This document shows, in pieces, positions 36,453 to 45,296 of a stretch of 64,000 nt of DNA. The DNA comes from Eximiradius sp. (GTDB lineage Bacteria; Bacteroidota; Ignavibacteria; Kapaibacteriales; UBA2268). Each line of letters opens with the position of its first letter. Positions within the stretch are counted from its first letter, which is position 1. Both the position numbers and the translations under genes were made by a program. A model generated the notes under the pieces. It saw only the letters and a list, made by a program, of their open reading frames with translations, made no database searches and had not been told where the DNA came from. Location: contig CAKZLY010000015.1 in the NCBI GenBank assembly GCA_937127445.1, forward strand, positions 62,001 through 126,000, given 5' to 3'.

Positions 36453-37176
36453 AATTCACAAGCCTACTATTTTCCCATACAATAGAATTATTGCAGGAAT
36501 AAGCGAAACAAATTTCAATCGATTTTCAACGGGTTTTTCTATTTTCCCAGCTAAAATTTACAGTAATGAAGAAGTTGAATATTTCAGGCGAATACTTGCA
36601 AATAATCTTGGGTTTAATCGCCAAAATTTAGTTTTTCAGAAGCAAGAACATAGTGATAATATTCAGGTTATTAATAAAGCAAATATTCAGGAAATCAAAA
36701 TATCTGATGGAATGATAACCAATCTGAAAAATGTAATTCTAAATGTAACAGTTGCAGACTGTGCTGCTGTCTTGATTTATGACGAGCAAAAAGAAGTTAT
36801 CGGTGCATTCCATTCAGGTTGGCGAGGCACACAGAAAAATATAGTTGCGAAAGGAATTCAAAAGATGGGAGAAAATTTCGGTTGTTCAGCAAAAGATATG
36901 ATTGTGTGGATTTCACCCTCTGCCGGTAAGGGGAATTATGAAGTTGGGCAAGAAGTTGCAAAACTCTTCGCGGAAAAATACACCAAATCAATTGGTAACG
37001 ATAAATTTCTGCTGGATATTAAAGGTGCAATTAGAGAACAGCTTCTTGCTTGTGGTGTAATAGGCAAGAACATTGAAATATCAAATATTTGCACAATTGA
37101 AGATAGGCGTTTTCATTCATTTCGTAGAGACAAAAACAGTTCAGGTAGAATGTCGGCTTTTATTGGAATGATATGA
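36442..37176 (+). CDS. pgeF: Multicopper-oxidase-like (laccase domain) purine nucleoside phosphorylase / peptidoglycan editing factor
   Basis: 244 residues from ATG 36442; an in-frame TTG 3 nt upstream is less likely. The YfiH/LACC1 family signatures are present: a QEHSDN histidine, TVADCAAVLIYD (Cys ligand) and FHSGWRGTQKNIV (His ligand), which together form the metal site. Characterised relatives cleave purine nucleosides or edit muropeptide precursors; which applies here is open. It is the last gene of the lipoprotein-comEC-pgeF transcript. Confidence 0.9.
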   Translation: MKIKIHKPTIFPYNRIIAGISETNFNRFSTGFSIFPAKIYSNEEVEYFRRILANNLGFNRQNLVFQKQEHSDNIQVINKANIQEIKISDGMITNLKNVILNVTVADCAAVLIYDEQKEVIGAFHSGWRGTQKNIVAKGIQKMGENFGCSAKDMIVWISPSAGKGNYEVGQEVAKLFAEKYTKSIGNDKFLLDIKGAIREQLLACGVIGKNIEISNICTIEDRRFHSFRRDKNSSGRMSAFIGMI

Positions 37177-37224
37177 GAAATGGAACTCGCTTAATTTTAT
37201 ATTTATTTCGTTATATAATAAAAA

Positions 37225-37248
37225 GCAGGGCAAATGAACTCGCCCCGC
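37225..37248 (-). terminator. Terminator of the TonB receptor gene
   Basis: On the minus strand GCGGGGC (37248-37242) pairs with GCCCTGC (37231-37225), one mismatch, followed by a TTTTTATT run. The loop is 10 nt. Confidence 0.7.
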
Positions 37249-37284
37249 ATTGAATAATATAAGTTTATACAATTAAAATAGTAA

Positions 37285-39693
37285 TTACATTTGAATTTTA
37301 AATCCAAGATAGACATTTCGTTCGGCTGCTGGGAAGAATTCTTTGCCTTCACCACTTGCAGCATAGAGTTTATTGAAAAGGTTGTAGACACTTGCACGAA
37401 GTTCAATTGAGTTTAGTCCTAAAACTCTGCGGAAAGTGTAAGATAAATCCAAATTATAAATATTGTATGCATCCACAACATTATCAGTGTAATAATCCCA
37501 GTCAAGGTGTTTACGAATGTCTTCGTTAGTTTTAAGCATATCATCGAAATTATCTGTTCTGAATTCACCAACATATTTGCTCAAAAGCGACAAGTAGAAA
37601 TCGCCAACTTGATAAGTTAAACGTAGATTACCTAAGACATCAGGAAAACCAGCAATACGATTATCTTTGAGCGATACAACTGCGCCATGGTCGGTTAGAA
37701 AGTCGTAATCAACAATATAATTTTTGCTTAATGTTAAATTGCCTGAAATATCAAGTTTACCAAATGGTATGTCAAAAACGTTAACTGATGATTGTAGTTC
37801 AATGCCGAAGTGACGAGTACGCGGGGCATTACCGTCAATTGGATTGCCGAAAATATCTAATTTCCCACTTTTAACAAATTCGTTGAAATGCTCCATCCAA
37901 TAAGCGTTTAAGTTGAAAAAGTATTTATCTGTTCTGAAATTGTAGCCAAGCTCAAAATTCAGCATAGATTCAGGTTTGATAATAGGTTGAGAGAAATCGT
38001 ATCTAACGGTGCCATCTGGCATTTTCTCACCTTTGAAAAGTGGCTTTTTCCCTGAATAGCTGCTGCTTGCGTCGTAGAGATTTTTCATTCGAGGTTCACG
38101 AGAAGTATAAGCAACAAAAGAATAAATATTTGATTTGTCATCTAAATTATAATTCACACCAAGACGAGGATTAACAAAGAAATAATGGATATTGAATAAA
38201 TCATCTCCATTTCCAACAGTGTCTCCGTTGGTGTTTATATATTTAGTAAAGTTAATTCCGGCTTTTTCGTTAGTAATTCTATATGAATGAAGCACTGCTT
38301 GGATTTCACCTGTAAAAATCAACTTATCAGAAACATTATGTTCTTCTCTTGCAAAGAATGAAAAAATATCACGTTCTCCATTATATGAATAAAATTTGTA
38401 ATCAGGATTGAAGTTTTGGGGTAAGTTTTCAGCATAGCGTATTTTCCCCCAATGCTCTGAACGATGAATACGAACTTCCCCACCCAATGTGAGCAAACCA
38501 TTGTCGTGCTGCAATTGTAAGCGAGGTATCCACCCGCCTTGTCTATTATATACGAATGCGCGTATTATTGGATTTTCAGGGTCCTTGATATCTGCTGGGA
38601 AACCATTTTCGGGTGTAAGCCTGAACATTTTTTTGTTCATCCAACCAGTCCCATCAAAATCAAAGAAACCTTTGCCGGAATAGAAAAATAATGTCGATTT
38701 TAGAGTTACGTTGTCGCTAATTTTCCAATCGTTTAGCATTTCGTAGTGTGGCTGTGAGAAATTTTCAATTTCCTGTTTTCTACGGACAGTAATCCAGGAA
38801 ATGTTTTCGCCCGTAGAATCATACATCCAGAAATTATAGTTATGGCGGCGGAGATCTTTGTCTTTTATATAAGATTTTGGTAGTCCATTATAAGCCAAGC
38901 CATCGGCAAAAGGTCCTCCGAAAATATTGATTTGCGTAGTTAAATTGCCATCGAAGCGAGCAAAACCGAGAAAATATCCATCAAGCCGTGCCCACGAAAC
39001 ATCGCGATAACCGAAAGAATTAATTCGCGAAAGACGCGCATAAATGGCATATTTACCATCTATAATACCAGATGAAGCTTGAATAGAATATTTGCTCGTA
39101 TTTTGTTCGTAATTATCACCAAATTGCTGTAGACCAGCACCTGTTTCCAAGGTTGCACCTGGCTGAACAGTAAAATTAGAGGTTTCGAGGTTAATGCTTC
39201 CACCTATTGCAGGGAAGCCATAATTAGACAATCCGGCACCACGTTGAACTTGGATGTTATCGATACTTGAAGCAATATCTGGGAAATTAATCCAATACAT
39301 ATTATGGTCCTCTGGGTCGTTTTGTGGGACCCCGTTGATAAGCACTGCAATACGCCTTTGGTTGAAGCCACGCATAGTTAAATTCGAATATCCAACACCT
39401 GCCCCACTTTCTGAGAAAGCGATTATGGAAGGAAGTTCTGAAAGTATTATCGGCAAGTCTTTAACGGTATGCCTTCGTTCGACCTCCGAAACAGTAATCT
39501 GAGCAAATGGGACGGGACTGCGTCGCTCCTCTGCCCTGTTTGTAGAAATTGTAATACTTGGTGTTTTGAAAGCACGGAGTGAATCGCGGCTTTCTGCTAA
39601 TTCTGCCGAAGCAAAAGAATAATTCAACACAATAAGTGCGATTAAACAATAAAACTTTCCCATCTTGAAAAGCCCTTTGTTAAAGTTAAACAT
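37285..39693 (-). CDS. TonB-dependent receptor, probably for thiamine or a thiamine precursor
   Basis: 802 residues. The plug domain (about residues 50-170) has TVKDLPIILSELPSI, NLTMRGFNQRRIAVLINGVP and IDNIQVQRGAG. A 22-strand-type barrel follows, ending NVYLGFKIQM. Two starts are possible: 39693, and 39663 (MGKFYCLIALIVL), which alone would give a compact signal peptide. The riboswitch expression platform reaches exactly the region before 39693, favouring it as the regulated start. Because it is placed behind a TPP riboswitch, its ligand is inferred to be thiamine, TPP or a precursor. No inner-membrane thiamine transporter gene is adjacent. Confidence 0.9.
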   Translation of the reverse strand: MFNFNKGLFKMGKFYCLIALIVLNYSFASAELAESRDSLRAFKTPSITISTNRAEERRSPVPFAQITVSEVERRHTVKDLPIILSELPSIIAFSESGAGVGYSNLTMRGFNQRRIAVLINGVPQNDPEDHNMYWINFPDIASSIDNIQVQRGAGLSNYGFPAIGGSINLETSNFTVQPGATLETGAGLQQFGDNYEQNTSKYSIQASSGIIDGKYAIYARLSRINSFGYRDVSWARLDGYFLGFARFDGNLTTQINIFGGPFADGLAYNGLPKSYIKDKDLRRHNYNFWMYDSTGENISWITVRRKQEIENFSQPHYEMLNDWKISDNVTLKSTLFFYSGKGFFDFDGTGWMNKKMFRLTPENGFPADIKDPENPIIRAFVYNRQGGWIPRLQLQHDNGLLTLGGEVRIHRSEHWGKIRYAENLPQNFNPDYKFYSYNGERDIFSFFAREEHNVSDKLIFTGEIQAVLHSYRITNEKAGINFTKYINTNGDTVGNGDDLFNIHYFFVNPRLGVNYNLDDKSNIYSFVAYTSREPRMKNLYDASSSYSGKKPLFKGEKMPDGTVRYDFSQPIIKPESMLNFELGYNFRTDKYFFNLNAYWMEHFNEFVKSGKLDIFGNPIDGNAPRTRHFGIELQSSVNVFDIPFGKLDISGNLTLSKNYIVDYDFLTDHGAVVSLKDNRIAGFPDVLGNLRLTYQVGDFYLSLLSKYVGEFRTDNFDDMLKTNEDIRKHLDWDYYTDNVVDAYNIYNLDLSYTFRRVLGLNSIELRASVYNLFNKLYAASGEGKEFFPAAERNVYLGFKIQM

Positions 39694-39695
39694 AA

Positions 39696-39742
39696 GCTTT
39701 TCCGATGGAGAACAAATTTGAGAGAAACTCGGGGAAGAAGCC
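39696..39742 (-). promoter_or_regulatory. Riboswitch expression platform (translational ON/OFF hairpins)
   Basis: On the minus strand GGCTTCTTCC (39742-39733) can pair with GGAAAAGC (39703-39696), leaving one bulged C and covering the purine-rich site 3-10 nt before the start codon. Between them lies GAGTTTCTCTCA (39730-39719), complementary to the aptamer core segment TGAGAGAAAACTC (39804-39792) with one bulged A. The two pairings cross and so exclude each other. Confidence 0.6.
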
Positions 39743-39750
39743 TTTGCGGT

Positions 39751-39837
39751 TTCCGTTTCCCTACGCCGGTATTATCCGGATCAGGTTCAAGGAGTTTTCT
39801 CTCAGCCAATACTATTGTATTAGCACCTCCAACGGAA
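39751..39837 (-). promoter_or_regulatory. TPP riboswitch (THI element)
   Basis: The minus strand reads all conserved THI-box blocks in order. They are GGAGGTGC, the GGCTGAGA core, the CCTTGAACCTGATCC block, a GGATAATACC loop, and CCGGCGTAGGGA. P1 is TTCCGTT (39837-39831) with AACGGAA (39757-39751). The aptamer ends 57 nt before the TonB receptor start. Thiamine pyrophosphate binding is well established for this element. Confidence 0.95.
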
Positions 39838-40010
39838 TATTAGTTTTAAAACGAATAAGCAACAAAAATATTATTCATTTGAACAAAAAAATGATTAATA
39901 AATGAATTCGTCATAAGTAATAGTGGAAATTATAAAGTAGTGGTTGATTTTTCTTTCAAATGCAAGAAAAAATACCTAATTTTGTAGGTTTTAAAATTAT
40001 CATTTGATAA

Positions 40011-41162
40011 ATGATGAATATAAGTAATAATAACACAAGCAGTAGGCTCACAGCACTTGATTTCACCCGCTTTTTCGCTATGATCATGATGATGCAGGGA
40101 CATGTGATTTATGAACTCGCGAGCCCGAATATAATAGATTATTCAAATTTTAGTTGGAGTGTTTGGAACTTCGTAAGAGGACTAACAGCACCAACCTTTT
40201 TATTTATTTCTGGAGCAGTACACATATTTGCAAATAAACGGCTTGAAGATGGTTCGTTAGGCAAGGATATTATTTGGAAAAGGATTAAAATAGCCTTAAT
40301 GTTAATGTTTGTTGGGTATTTGCTTGTTTTCCCTGCTGCAAAAGTGTATGATTTGCAATTTGTAAGTGAAGATACCTGGAGAATCTTTTTCAGCGTAAAT
40401 ATTTTGCAGTTATTTAGTGTCTCATTGCTCTCACTGCTTGCACTTTTTATTATTACTAAAAACAATAAAACACTTGGCTATTTATCATTAATTTTGTCTT
40501 TCCTTATAGTATTTGCATCACCATTTGTTCATCAAGTGCATTGGTTTGATTATCTACCTGAATTTTTTGCTGCATATTTGTCTTCCGAACATGGCTCTTT
40601 ATTCCCTGTATTTCCTTTTGCAGCTTATTTGTTGTTCGGTGCTTCTTTTGGAGTTTGGTTGCAAAGTATTGAACGCGACAAACGTAATGATTTTTTGATG
40701 AGAACTTGCTGGAAAATAGGATTGCCAACAATACTAATTGGCTATCCTATGATGCTATTATTCAGCAAAGTTAATGTACCATTTATCGATGTAATGAGAG
40801 TCAATCCGGGCTTCTTTTTCATTCGTATTGGTTTGGTATTAACAATTATATCAGCAATGACATATCTTTATAATTTAACTAAACCACTTGGTAAATACTA
40901 TTCAATGTTTGGGAAAAAAGCAATATACATATATGTCATTCATTTAATGTTAATCTATGGCTCTCCTATTTCAGCAGGCTTAGCAAAGTTTTACCGCTCT
41001 CAACTCACTTTGGAATACTCAATTTTAGCTGCATTGTTTGTAATAGCAACAACCTTAGGAATTGTTTATCTGTATGAGCACGCTATAAATAAACATAAGT
41101 ATCCAAAGATTGTGTTTAGGTACGCGGTTGCGACATACCTTTTTTATATTTTCTTTATTTAA
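40011..41162 (+). CDS. HGSNAT/DUF1624-type multispanning membrane protein
   Basis: 383 residues (or 382 from the second of two adjacent ATGs at 40014). It has a heparan-alpha-glucosaminide N-acetyltransferase catalytic-type N-terminus (RLTALDFTRFFAMIMMMQGH). The conserved histidine region and FVRGLTAPTFLFISGAV lie in the first two of about ten membrane helices, and FGKKAIYIYVIHLMLIYG comes near the end. Family members transfer acetyl groups from cytoplasmic acetyl-CoA to glycans across the membrane; the substrate here is unknown. TAATTTTG sits about 35 nt upstream of the start (-7-like box), without a good -33 element. Confidence 0.82.
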   Translation: MMNISNNNTSSRLTALDFTRFFAMIMMMQGHVIYELASPNIIDYSNFSWSVWNFVRGLTAPTFLFISGAVHIFANKRLEDGSLGKDIIWKRIKIALMLMFVGYLLVFPAAKVYDLQFVSEDTWRIFFSVNILQLFSVSLLSLLALFIITKNNKTLGYLSLILSFLIVFASPFVHQVHWFDYLPEFFAAYLSSEHGSLFPVFPFAAYLLFGASFGVWLQSIERDKRNDFLMRTCWKIGLPTILIGYPMMLLFSKVNVPFIDVMRVNPGFFFIRIGLVLTIISAMTYLYNLTKPLGKYYSMFGKKAIYIYVIHLMLIYGSPISAGLAKFYRSQLTLEYSILAALFVIATTLGIVYLYEHAINKHKYPKIVFRYAVATYLFYIFFI

Positions 41163-41255
41163 TTAATTTTAAATAACATAATTCATTCTATCTCTAATTA
41201 GCACAAACTAAATGATTAATTGGTAATCAAATATCTATTAATCTTTATTCATTTA

Positions 41256-41287
41256 TTTGCTTATTTCAAAAAACTATATTACTTTTG
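41256..41287 (+). promoter_or_regulatory. Bacteroidota-type promoter of the octaheme cytochrome operon
   Basis: TTTG (41256-41259), a 20-nt spacer, then TACTTTTG (41280-41287): a full match to the TTTG/TAnnTTTG pattern, ending 36 nt before the preferred start codon at 41324. Confidence 0.6.
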
Positions 41288-41323
41288 CGTTATATAACGT
41301 ATCAGCAATATGGTTTTGTTATT

Positions 41324-42898
41324 ATGAAAAAAACGATTGGATTAATTCTGATTTTTTTGCTGCCAGCATTAATAGTCTATTTATTGTTTTTCGAACCAGA
41401 ATATAAACCAACAAAGTTAGAATTATTGAAACAATCTTTGCAGCAAAAAAAGAAATCGGCAGTGGACCATAGCAAATTCGCTGAATTGAACAAAAAATTC
41501 GAGCATCCGCAAGATGTTACAAAAACCTGTATTAGTTGTCATAATAAACGTGATATTGAAGTTATGGCAACATCTCATTGGCGTTGGCTAGTAGACGAGT
41601 ATATGGAAGGTAGAGGTATTATATCTCTTGGGAAACGAAATACTATTAATAATCACTGCATATCGATCAGCGGAAGCGAAGGAAGTTGTAACAGATGCCA
41701 TATAGGATATGGTTACAATAGTAAGAATTTTGATTTCACAAAAAGCGAAAACATAGACTGCCTATCTTGCCATGATAATTCTGGTTTATACGAAAAAGAG
41801 AAGGAATCTGCCGGATACCCAAAATCAAATTTAGATTTTACAAAAATTGCTCAAAGCGTAGGCCGTCCAAAGATGGATAATTGTGGGTATTGTCATTTTA
41901 ATGGTGGAGGTGGCAATAATTCGAAACACGGGGATTTGGAAGAAGCATTGTATACCGCAAATCGGAACGTAGATGTTCATTTAGCTCGTGACGGGGGAAG
42001 TTTTGATTGTGTTGATTGCCATACAGCAGAAAACCATAATATCAAGGGCAGACTGTATACTGTTGCATCAATGAACCGTAATCGTCTGCTTTGTGAAGAT
42101 TGCCATACTGCAACTCCACATAACGAAGGTATTATCAATGAGCATACTACTAAAGTAGCCTGCCAGACTTGCCATATCCCAATTTATGCAAAGGTAAATC
42201 AGACAAAAACATTTTGGGATTGGTCTAAAGCAGGAAAGCTACAAAATGGCAAACCTTATGTAGTTCATAATGAGCAAGGAAATGACATTTATCTGTCGGA
42301 AAAAGGAGAAATCCGTTGGGAAAGCAATCTAATTCCTGAGTATGTATGGTTCAAAGGCACAGCAACTCATTATTTATTTGGAGATAGCATTAAGCAAGTA
42401 CCGGTAAAATTGAACGAATTCAATGCGAATTATTACGCTATGAATTCAAAAATATATCCTGTCAAAGTAATGAGAACAATTCAGCCATACGATCCTGTTT
42501 ATATAAGGCTTGTTTCACCAAAATTATGGGATAAAGAAGAAGGGAAAGGTGCTTTCTGGAAAGATTTTGATTGGGCAAAAGCAATAGATACAGGAATGAA
42601 ATATATAAACCTTGAATGGAGCGGGAAATATGGATTCGTTGAAACAGAAATGTATTGGTTGTTAAATCATATGGTTTCACCCAAAGAACAATCATTGAAG
42701 TGCGTTGATTGCCATACAAGAAACAACAGCCGCCTGAAAGCAATCAATGATGTCTATCTTCCGGGTAGAGACAGGAGCCTTTGGATAGATAATACAGGAA
42801 TCGCGTTAATTTTGCTTGTAGTTTTTGGAGTCGTAGTTCACGGGGGCACAAGAATAATATACCAAAGAAAAAAGAAAAACCATGAAGGAGATAAATAA
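41324..42898 (+). CDS. Octaheme c-type cytochrome, tetrathionate reductase (OTR) family
   Basis: 524 residues from ATG 41324. A TTG 39 nt earlier lies within the promoter-proximal leader and is not preferred. The N-terminal signal anchor is residues 3-23. Eight CxxCH heme sites occur at C69, C122, C146, C187, C229, C257, C280 and C460. A C-terminal membrane helix (about 485-508) ends in a basic tail, so the heme domain is periplasmic and anchored at both ends. Known family members reduce tetrathionate, nitrite or hydroxylamine in vitro. The next genes, a cytochrome b and YeeE/YedE sulfur transporters, favour a sulfur-compound role here. The true substrate is not proven. Confidence 0.92.
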   Translation: MKKTIGLILIFLLPALIVYLLFFEPEYKPTKLELLKQSLQQKKKSAVDHSKFAELNKKFEHPQDVTKTCISCHNKRDIEVMATSHWRWLVDEYMEGRGIISLGKRNTINNHCISISGSEGSCNRCHIGYGYNSKNFDFTKSENIDCLSCHDNSGLYEKEKESAGYPKSNLDFTKIAQSVGRPKMDNCGYCHFNGGGGNNSKHGDLEEALYTANRNVDVHLARDGGSFDCVDCHTAENHNIKGRLYTVASMNRNRLLCEDCHTATPHNEGIINEHTTKVACQTCHIPIYAKVNQTKTFWDWSKAGKLQNGKPYVVHNEQGNDIYLSEKGEIRWESNLIPEYVWFKGTATHYLFGDSIKQVPVKLNEFNANYYAMNSKIYPVKVMRTIQPYDPVYIRLVSPKLWDKEEGKGAFWKDFDWAKAIDTGMKYINLEWSGKYGFVETEMYWLLNHMVSPKEQSLKCVDCHTRNNSRLKAINDVYLPGRDRSLWIDNTGIALILLVVFGVVVHGGTRIIYQRKKKNHEGDK

Positions 42899-42900
42899 TT

Positions 42901-43539
42901 ATGAAAAAGGTATATATTTATCGTGGATTTGAAAGATTTTGGCATTGGACACAAGCATTTTTAGTATTCTTCCTTGGATTTACAGGATTTGAAGTCCACG
43001 GTTCATTTAGTTTTTTTGGTTTTGAGCAGGCAGTAAAATTGCATATAATTGCAGCATATTCATTAATTGTATTAATTGTATTTGCAATATTCTGGCACTT
43101 TGCAACAGGAGAATGGAAGCAATACATACCTACACTCGAAAATATCAATAAACAAATACGCTATTACATTACCGGTATATTTCAAAATGCGCCTCATCCA
43201 GTACGTAAAACTGCATTGAGCAAGCTAAATCCTTTGCAAAGACTTGTTTATTTGGGATTGAAGATTGTTTTATTCCCGCTTATGATAACTACGGGGATAT
43301 TATATTTATTTTATAGATTTCCGCAAGATGAAACCGGAATTAAAATTACGATTAATAATTTAAGTACAATTGCTTATTGGCACACAATAGGTGCTTTCCT
43401 TTTGGTTGCATTCGTAATAGCGCATTTATACTTAATTACCACTGGACAAACACTTACATCAAATTTAAAAGCAATGATTACTGGTTATGAAGAATTAGAA
43501 GAAGAAAAAGAAGAGGTAAATAATGAAAACACAAAATAA
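42901..43539 (+). CDS. Cytochrome b/b6-type membrane diheme subunit
   Basis: 212 residues with four membrane helices and candidate heme-ligand histidines. They lie in FERFWHWTQAFLVFFLGFTG (helix 1), KLHIIAAYS and FWHFATGEW (helix 2), and YWHTIGAFLLVAFVIAHLYL (helix 4). It resembles the b-type subunits of thiosulfate reductase and hydrogenase. It starts 2 nt after the octaheme gene and overlaps the next by 17 nt. Likely it passes electrons between the quinone pool and the octaheme cytochrome. Confidence 0.88.
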   Translation: MKKVYIYRGFERFWHWTQAFLVFFLGFTGFEVHGSFSFFGFEQAVKLHIIAAYSLIVLIVFAIFWHFATGEWKQYIPTLENINKQIRYYITGIFQNAPHPVRKTALSKLNPLQRLVYLGLKIVLFPLMITTGILYLFYRFPQDETGIKITINNLSTIAYWHTIGAFLLVAFVIAHLYLITTGQTLTSNLKAMITGYEELEEEKEEVNNENTK

Positions 43540-44041
43540 TTATATGAATCCATATCTAGCTGGTTTTTTATTGGGTTTGCTGCTGCTTGTAACTTATGTC
43601 GTTACAGGGCGTGGGCTGGGTGCAAGCGGTGCAATAAAAAGTGTTGTAGTTGCAGGAGTTGAGACAATCTCACCTACACATGCAAATAAAGCAGAATTCT
43701 ACAAAGAATATGTGGAATCACATAATGAAGGAGTGTTAAAAAACTGGCTTGTATTTGAGATCTTAGGGGTAGTAGTTGGGGCTTTTGTCTCAGGACTCAT
43801 AGCCAACAGATTGACCTGGAAAGTAGAGCACAATCCTAAAATAAAAACACGAACGCGTTTGATTGCAGCATTATTTGGTGGAATGCTGTTTGGGCTCGGG
43901 GCTCAATTTGGACGCGGATGCACAAGCGGTGCGGCGTTGAGCGGTATGGCGGTGCTTTCGGTTGGTGGTGTACTCACGATGTTCGCTATTTTCGCCACAG
44001 CATATGCTCTGGCATATATTTTTAGAAAATTGTGGATATAA
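43523..44041 (+). CDS. YeeE/YedE-family transporter, first half
   Basis: 172 residues with about five membrane helices and the family motif FGRGCTSGAALSG (C133). In characterised YeeE (TsuA) a matching cysteine contacts thiosulfate. The protein represents one half of the full-length pseudo-symmetric transporter; the next gene encodes the second half. It overlaps the cytochrome b gene by 17 nt. A sulfur compound, thiosulfate or persulfide, is the expected cargo. Confidence 0.88.
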   Translation: MKTQNNYMNPYLAGFLLGLLLLVTYVVTGRGLGASGAIKSVVVAGVETISPTHANKAEFYKEYVESHNEGVLKNWLVFEILGVVVGAFVSGLIANRLTWKVEHNPKIKTRTRLIAALFGGMLFGLGAQFGRGCTSGAALSGMAVLSVGGVLTMFAIFATAYALAYIFRKLWI

Positions 44042-44054
44042 AGGAGAATAATAA

Positions 44055-45254
44055 ATGGGACCATTTGTTCCGGACATAATAAGCAACGAATTAAATTTAA
44101 TTGTTGCATTGATAATCGGCTTCTTTTTTGGGTTTATCCTTGAGCAAGCGGGTTTTTCATCTTCAAGAAAATTGGCAGGGTTGTTCTACGGTTACGACTT
44201 TACAGTTTTACGAGTATTTTTTACTGCTGGTGTAACTGCAATGATAGGAATAATTCTGCTAAGCTATTTAGGAATAGTAGATTGGGACATGTTATATATA
44301 AACCCAACATTTCTGTACTCCGCTATTATTGGTGGAGTGATAATGGGTGTAGGATTTATTATTGGTGGATACTGTCCTGGAACAAGTTTTGCAGGAGCGT
44401 CAATTGGTAAAATTGATGCAATTGTATTTATTATTGGTGGGATTTTAGGAGTATTTGTTTTTGCGGAGTTATATCCATACTTTAAAGATATTTATGTTGG
44501 TTCCGACTATGGAGAATTGCGAATTGATAAATTTTTTAAAGTAAATCCTGGAATTATTGCTTTTGGTTTTACAGTAATGGCGTTTGTTGCATTTATTATC
44601 ACATCAAAGATAGAAAATAAAGTAAATAAAATCAGCACAAATGAAAAAAAGTTTTTTGAATTGCCTGAAAATAAACCATTATTAGTTGGATTTGTTTTTA
44701 TTGCAGTATCATTAATTCTTACATTTTTGCCGACCAGAGAAGTTTATTTACAAAATAAAGTTGAAAGAATTGCTCGAAATAACGAAATCAAACATATTAA
44801 TCCATTAGAGGTGGCTTTCAGAATTGTTGATGAAGATAACTCCTTGATGGTTGTTGATTTACGTGATAGGAGCGACAAAAGATATAAGACAATTCCTGGT
44901 TCGAAGAATATTCCTTTCGATGAGTTGTTTTTAAAAGACAATCAAAATTTCATTAAAAAAAGTCCTAAGACAATAGTATTTGTAGATAATCAAGGCACAT
45001 TATCACTTAAGGCAGTTGCTTTCGCAAATGAGATAGGTAATCATCGAACATTTGCTCTTCAAGGTGGTTTAAACAGTTTTTGGGAACAATTTAAAAAGAA
45101 ACCACAAGAAATCGACAAAAACGATTTGCATCAAACTGCATACTTAAATTTCATTACAACAGCACCAGAAAAATTACAAATACTCGAAACAAAATATTCA
45201 CGAGACACACAGGATGCCGATACAAAACCTAAGAAAAAATCAGGAGGTTGCTAA
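44055..45254 (+). CDS. YeeE/YedE transporter second half fused to a cysteine-less rhodanese domain
   Basis: 399 residues. Residues 10-200 are the second YeeE half, with GFFFGFILEQAGFSSSRKLA, YGYDFTVLRVFFTAG and the conserved GGYCPGTSFAGA (C107). A further helix spans about 214-232. Residues 255-365 form a rhodanese domain (DNSLMVVDLRDRSDKR, IPGSKNIPFDEL), but the active-site loop is DNQGTLS (D311-S317) where CxxGxxS is expected, so the catalytic Cys is Asp. The protein ends in a lysine-rich tail, KPKKKSGGC, with a terminal Cys399. It closes the operon. Confidence 0.88.
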   Translation: MGPFVPDIISNELNLIVALIIGFFFGFILEQAGFSSSRKLAGLFYGYDFTVLRVFFTAGVTAMIGIILLSYLGIVDWDMLYINPTFLYSAIIGGVIMGVGFIIGGYCPGTSFAGASIGKIDAIVFIIGGILGVFVFAELYPYFKDIYVGSDYGELRIDKFFKVNPGIIAFGFTVMAFVAFIITSKIENKVNKISTNEKKFFELPENKPLLVGFVFIAVSLILTFLPTREVYLQNKVERIARNNEIKHINPLEVAFRIVDEDNSLMVVDLRDRSDKRYKTIPGSKNIPFDELFLKDNQNFIKKSPKTIVFVDNQGTLSLKAVAFANEIGNHRTFALQGGLNSFWEQFKKKPQEIDKNDLHQTAYLNFITTAPEKLQILETKYSRDTQDADTKPKKKSGGC

Positions 45255-45296
45255 AATTGAAAATGTTGATAAAAATCATTCGAGCTAAAAAGAAAT

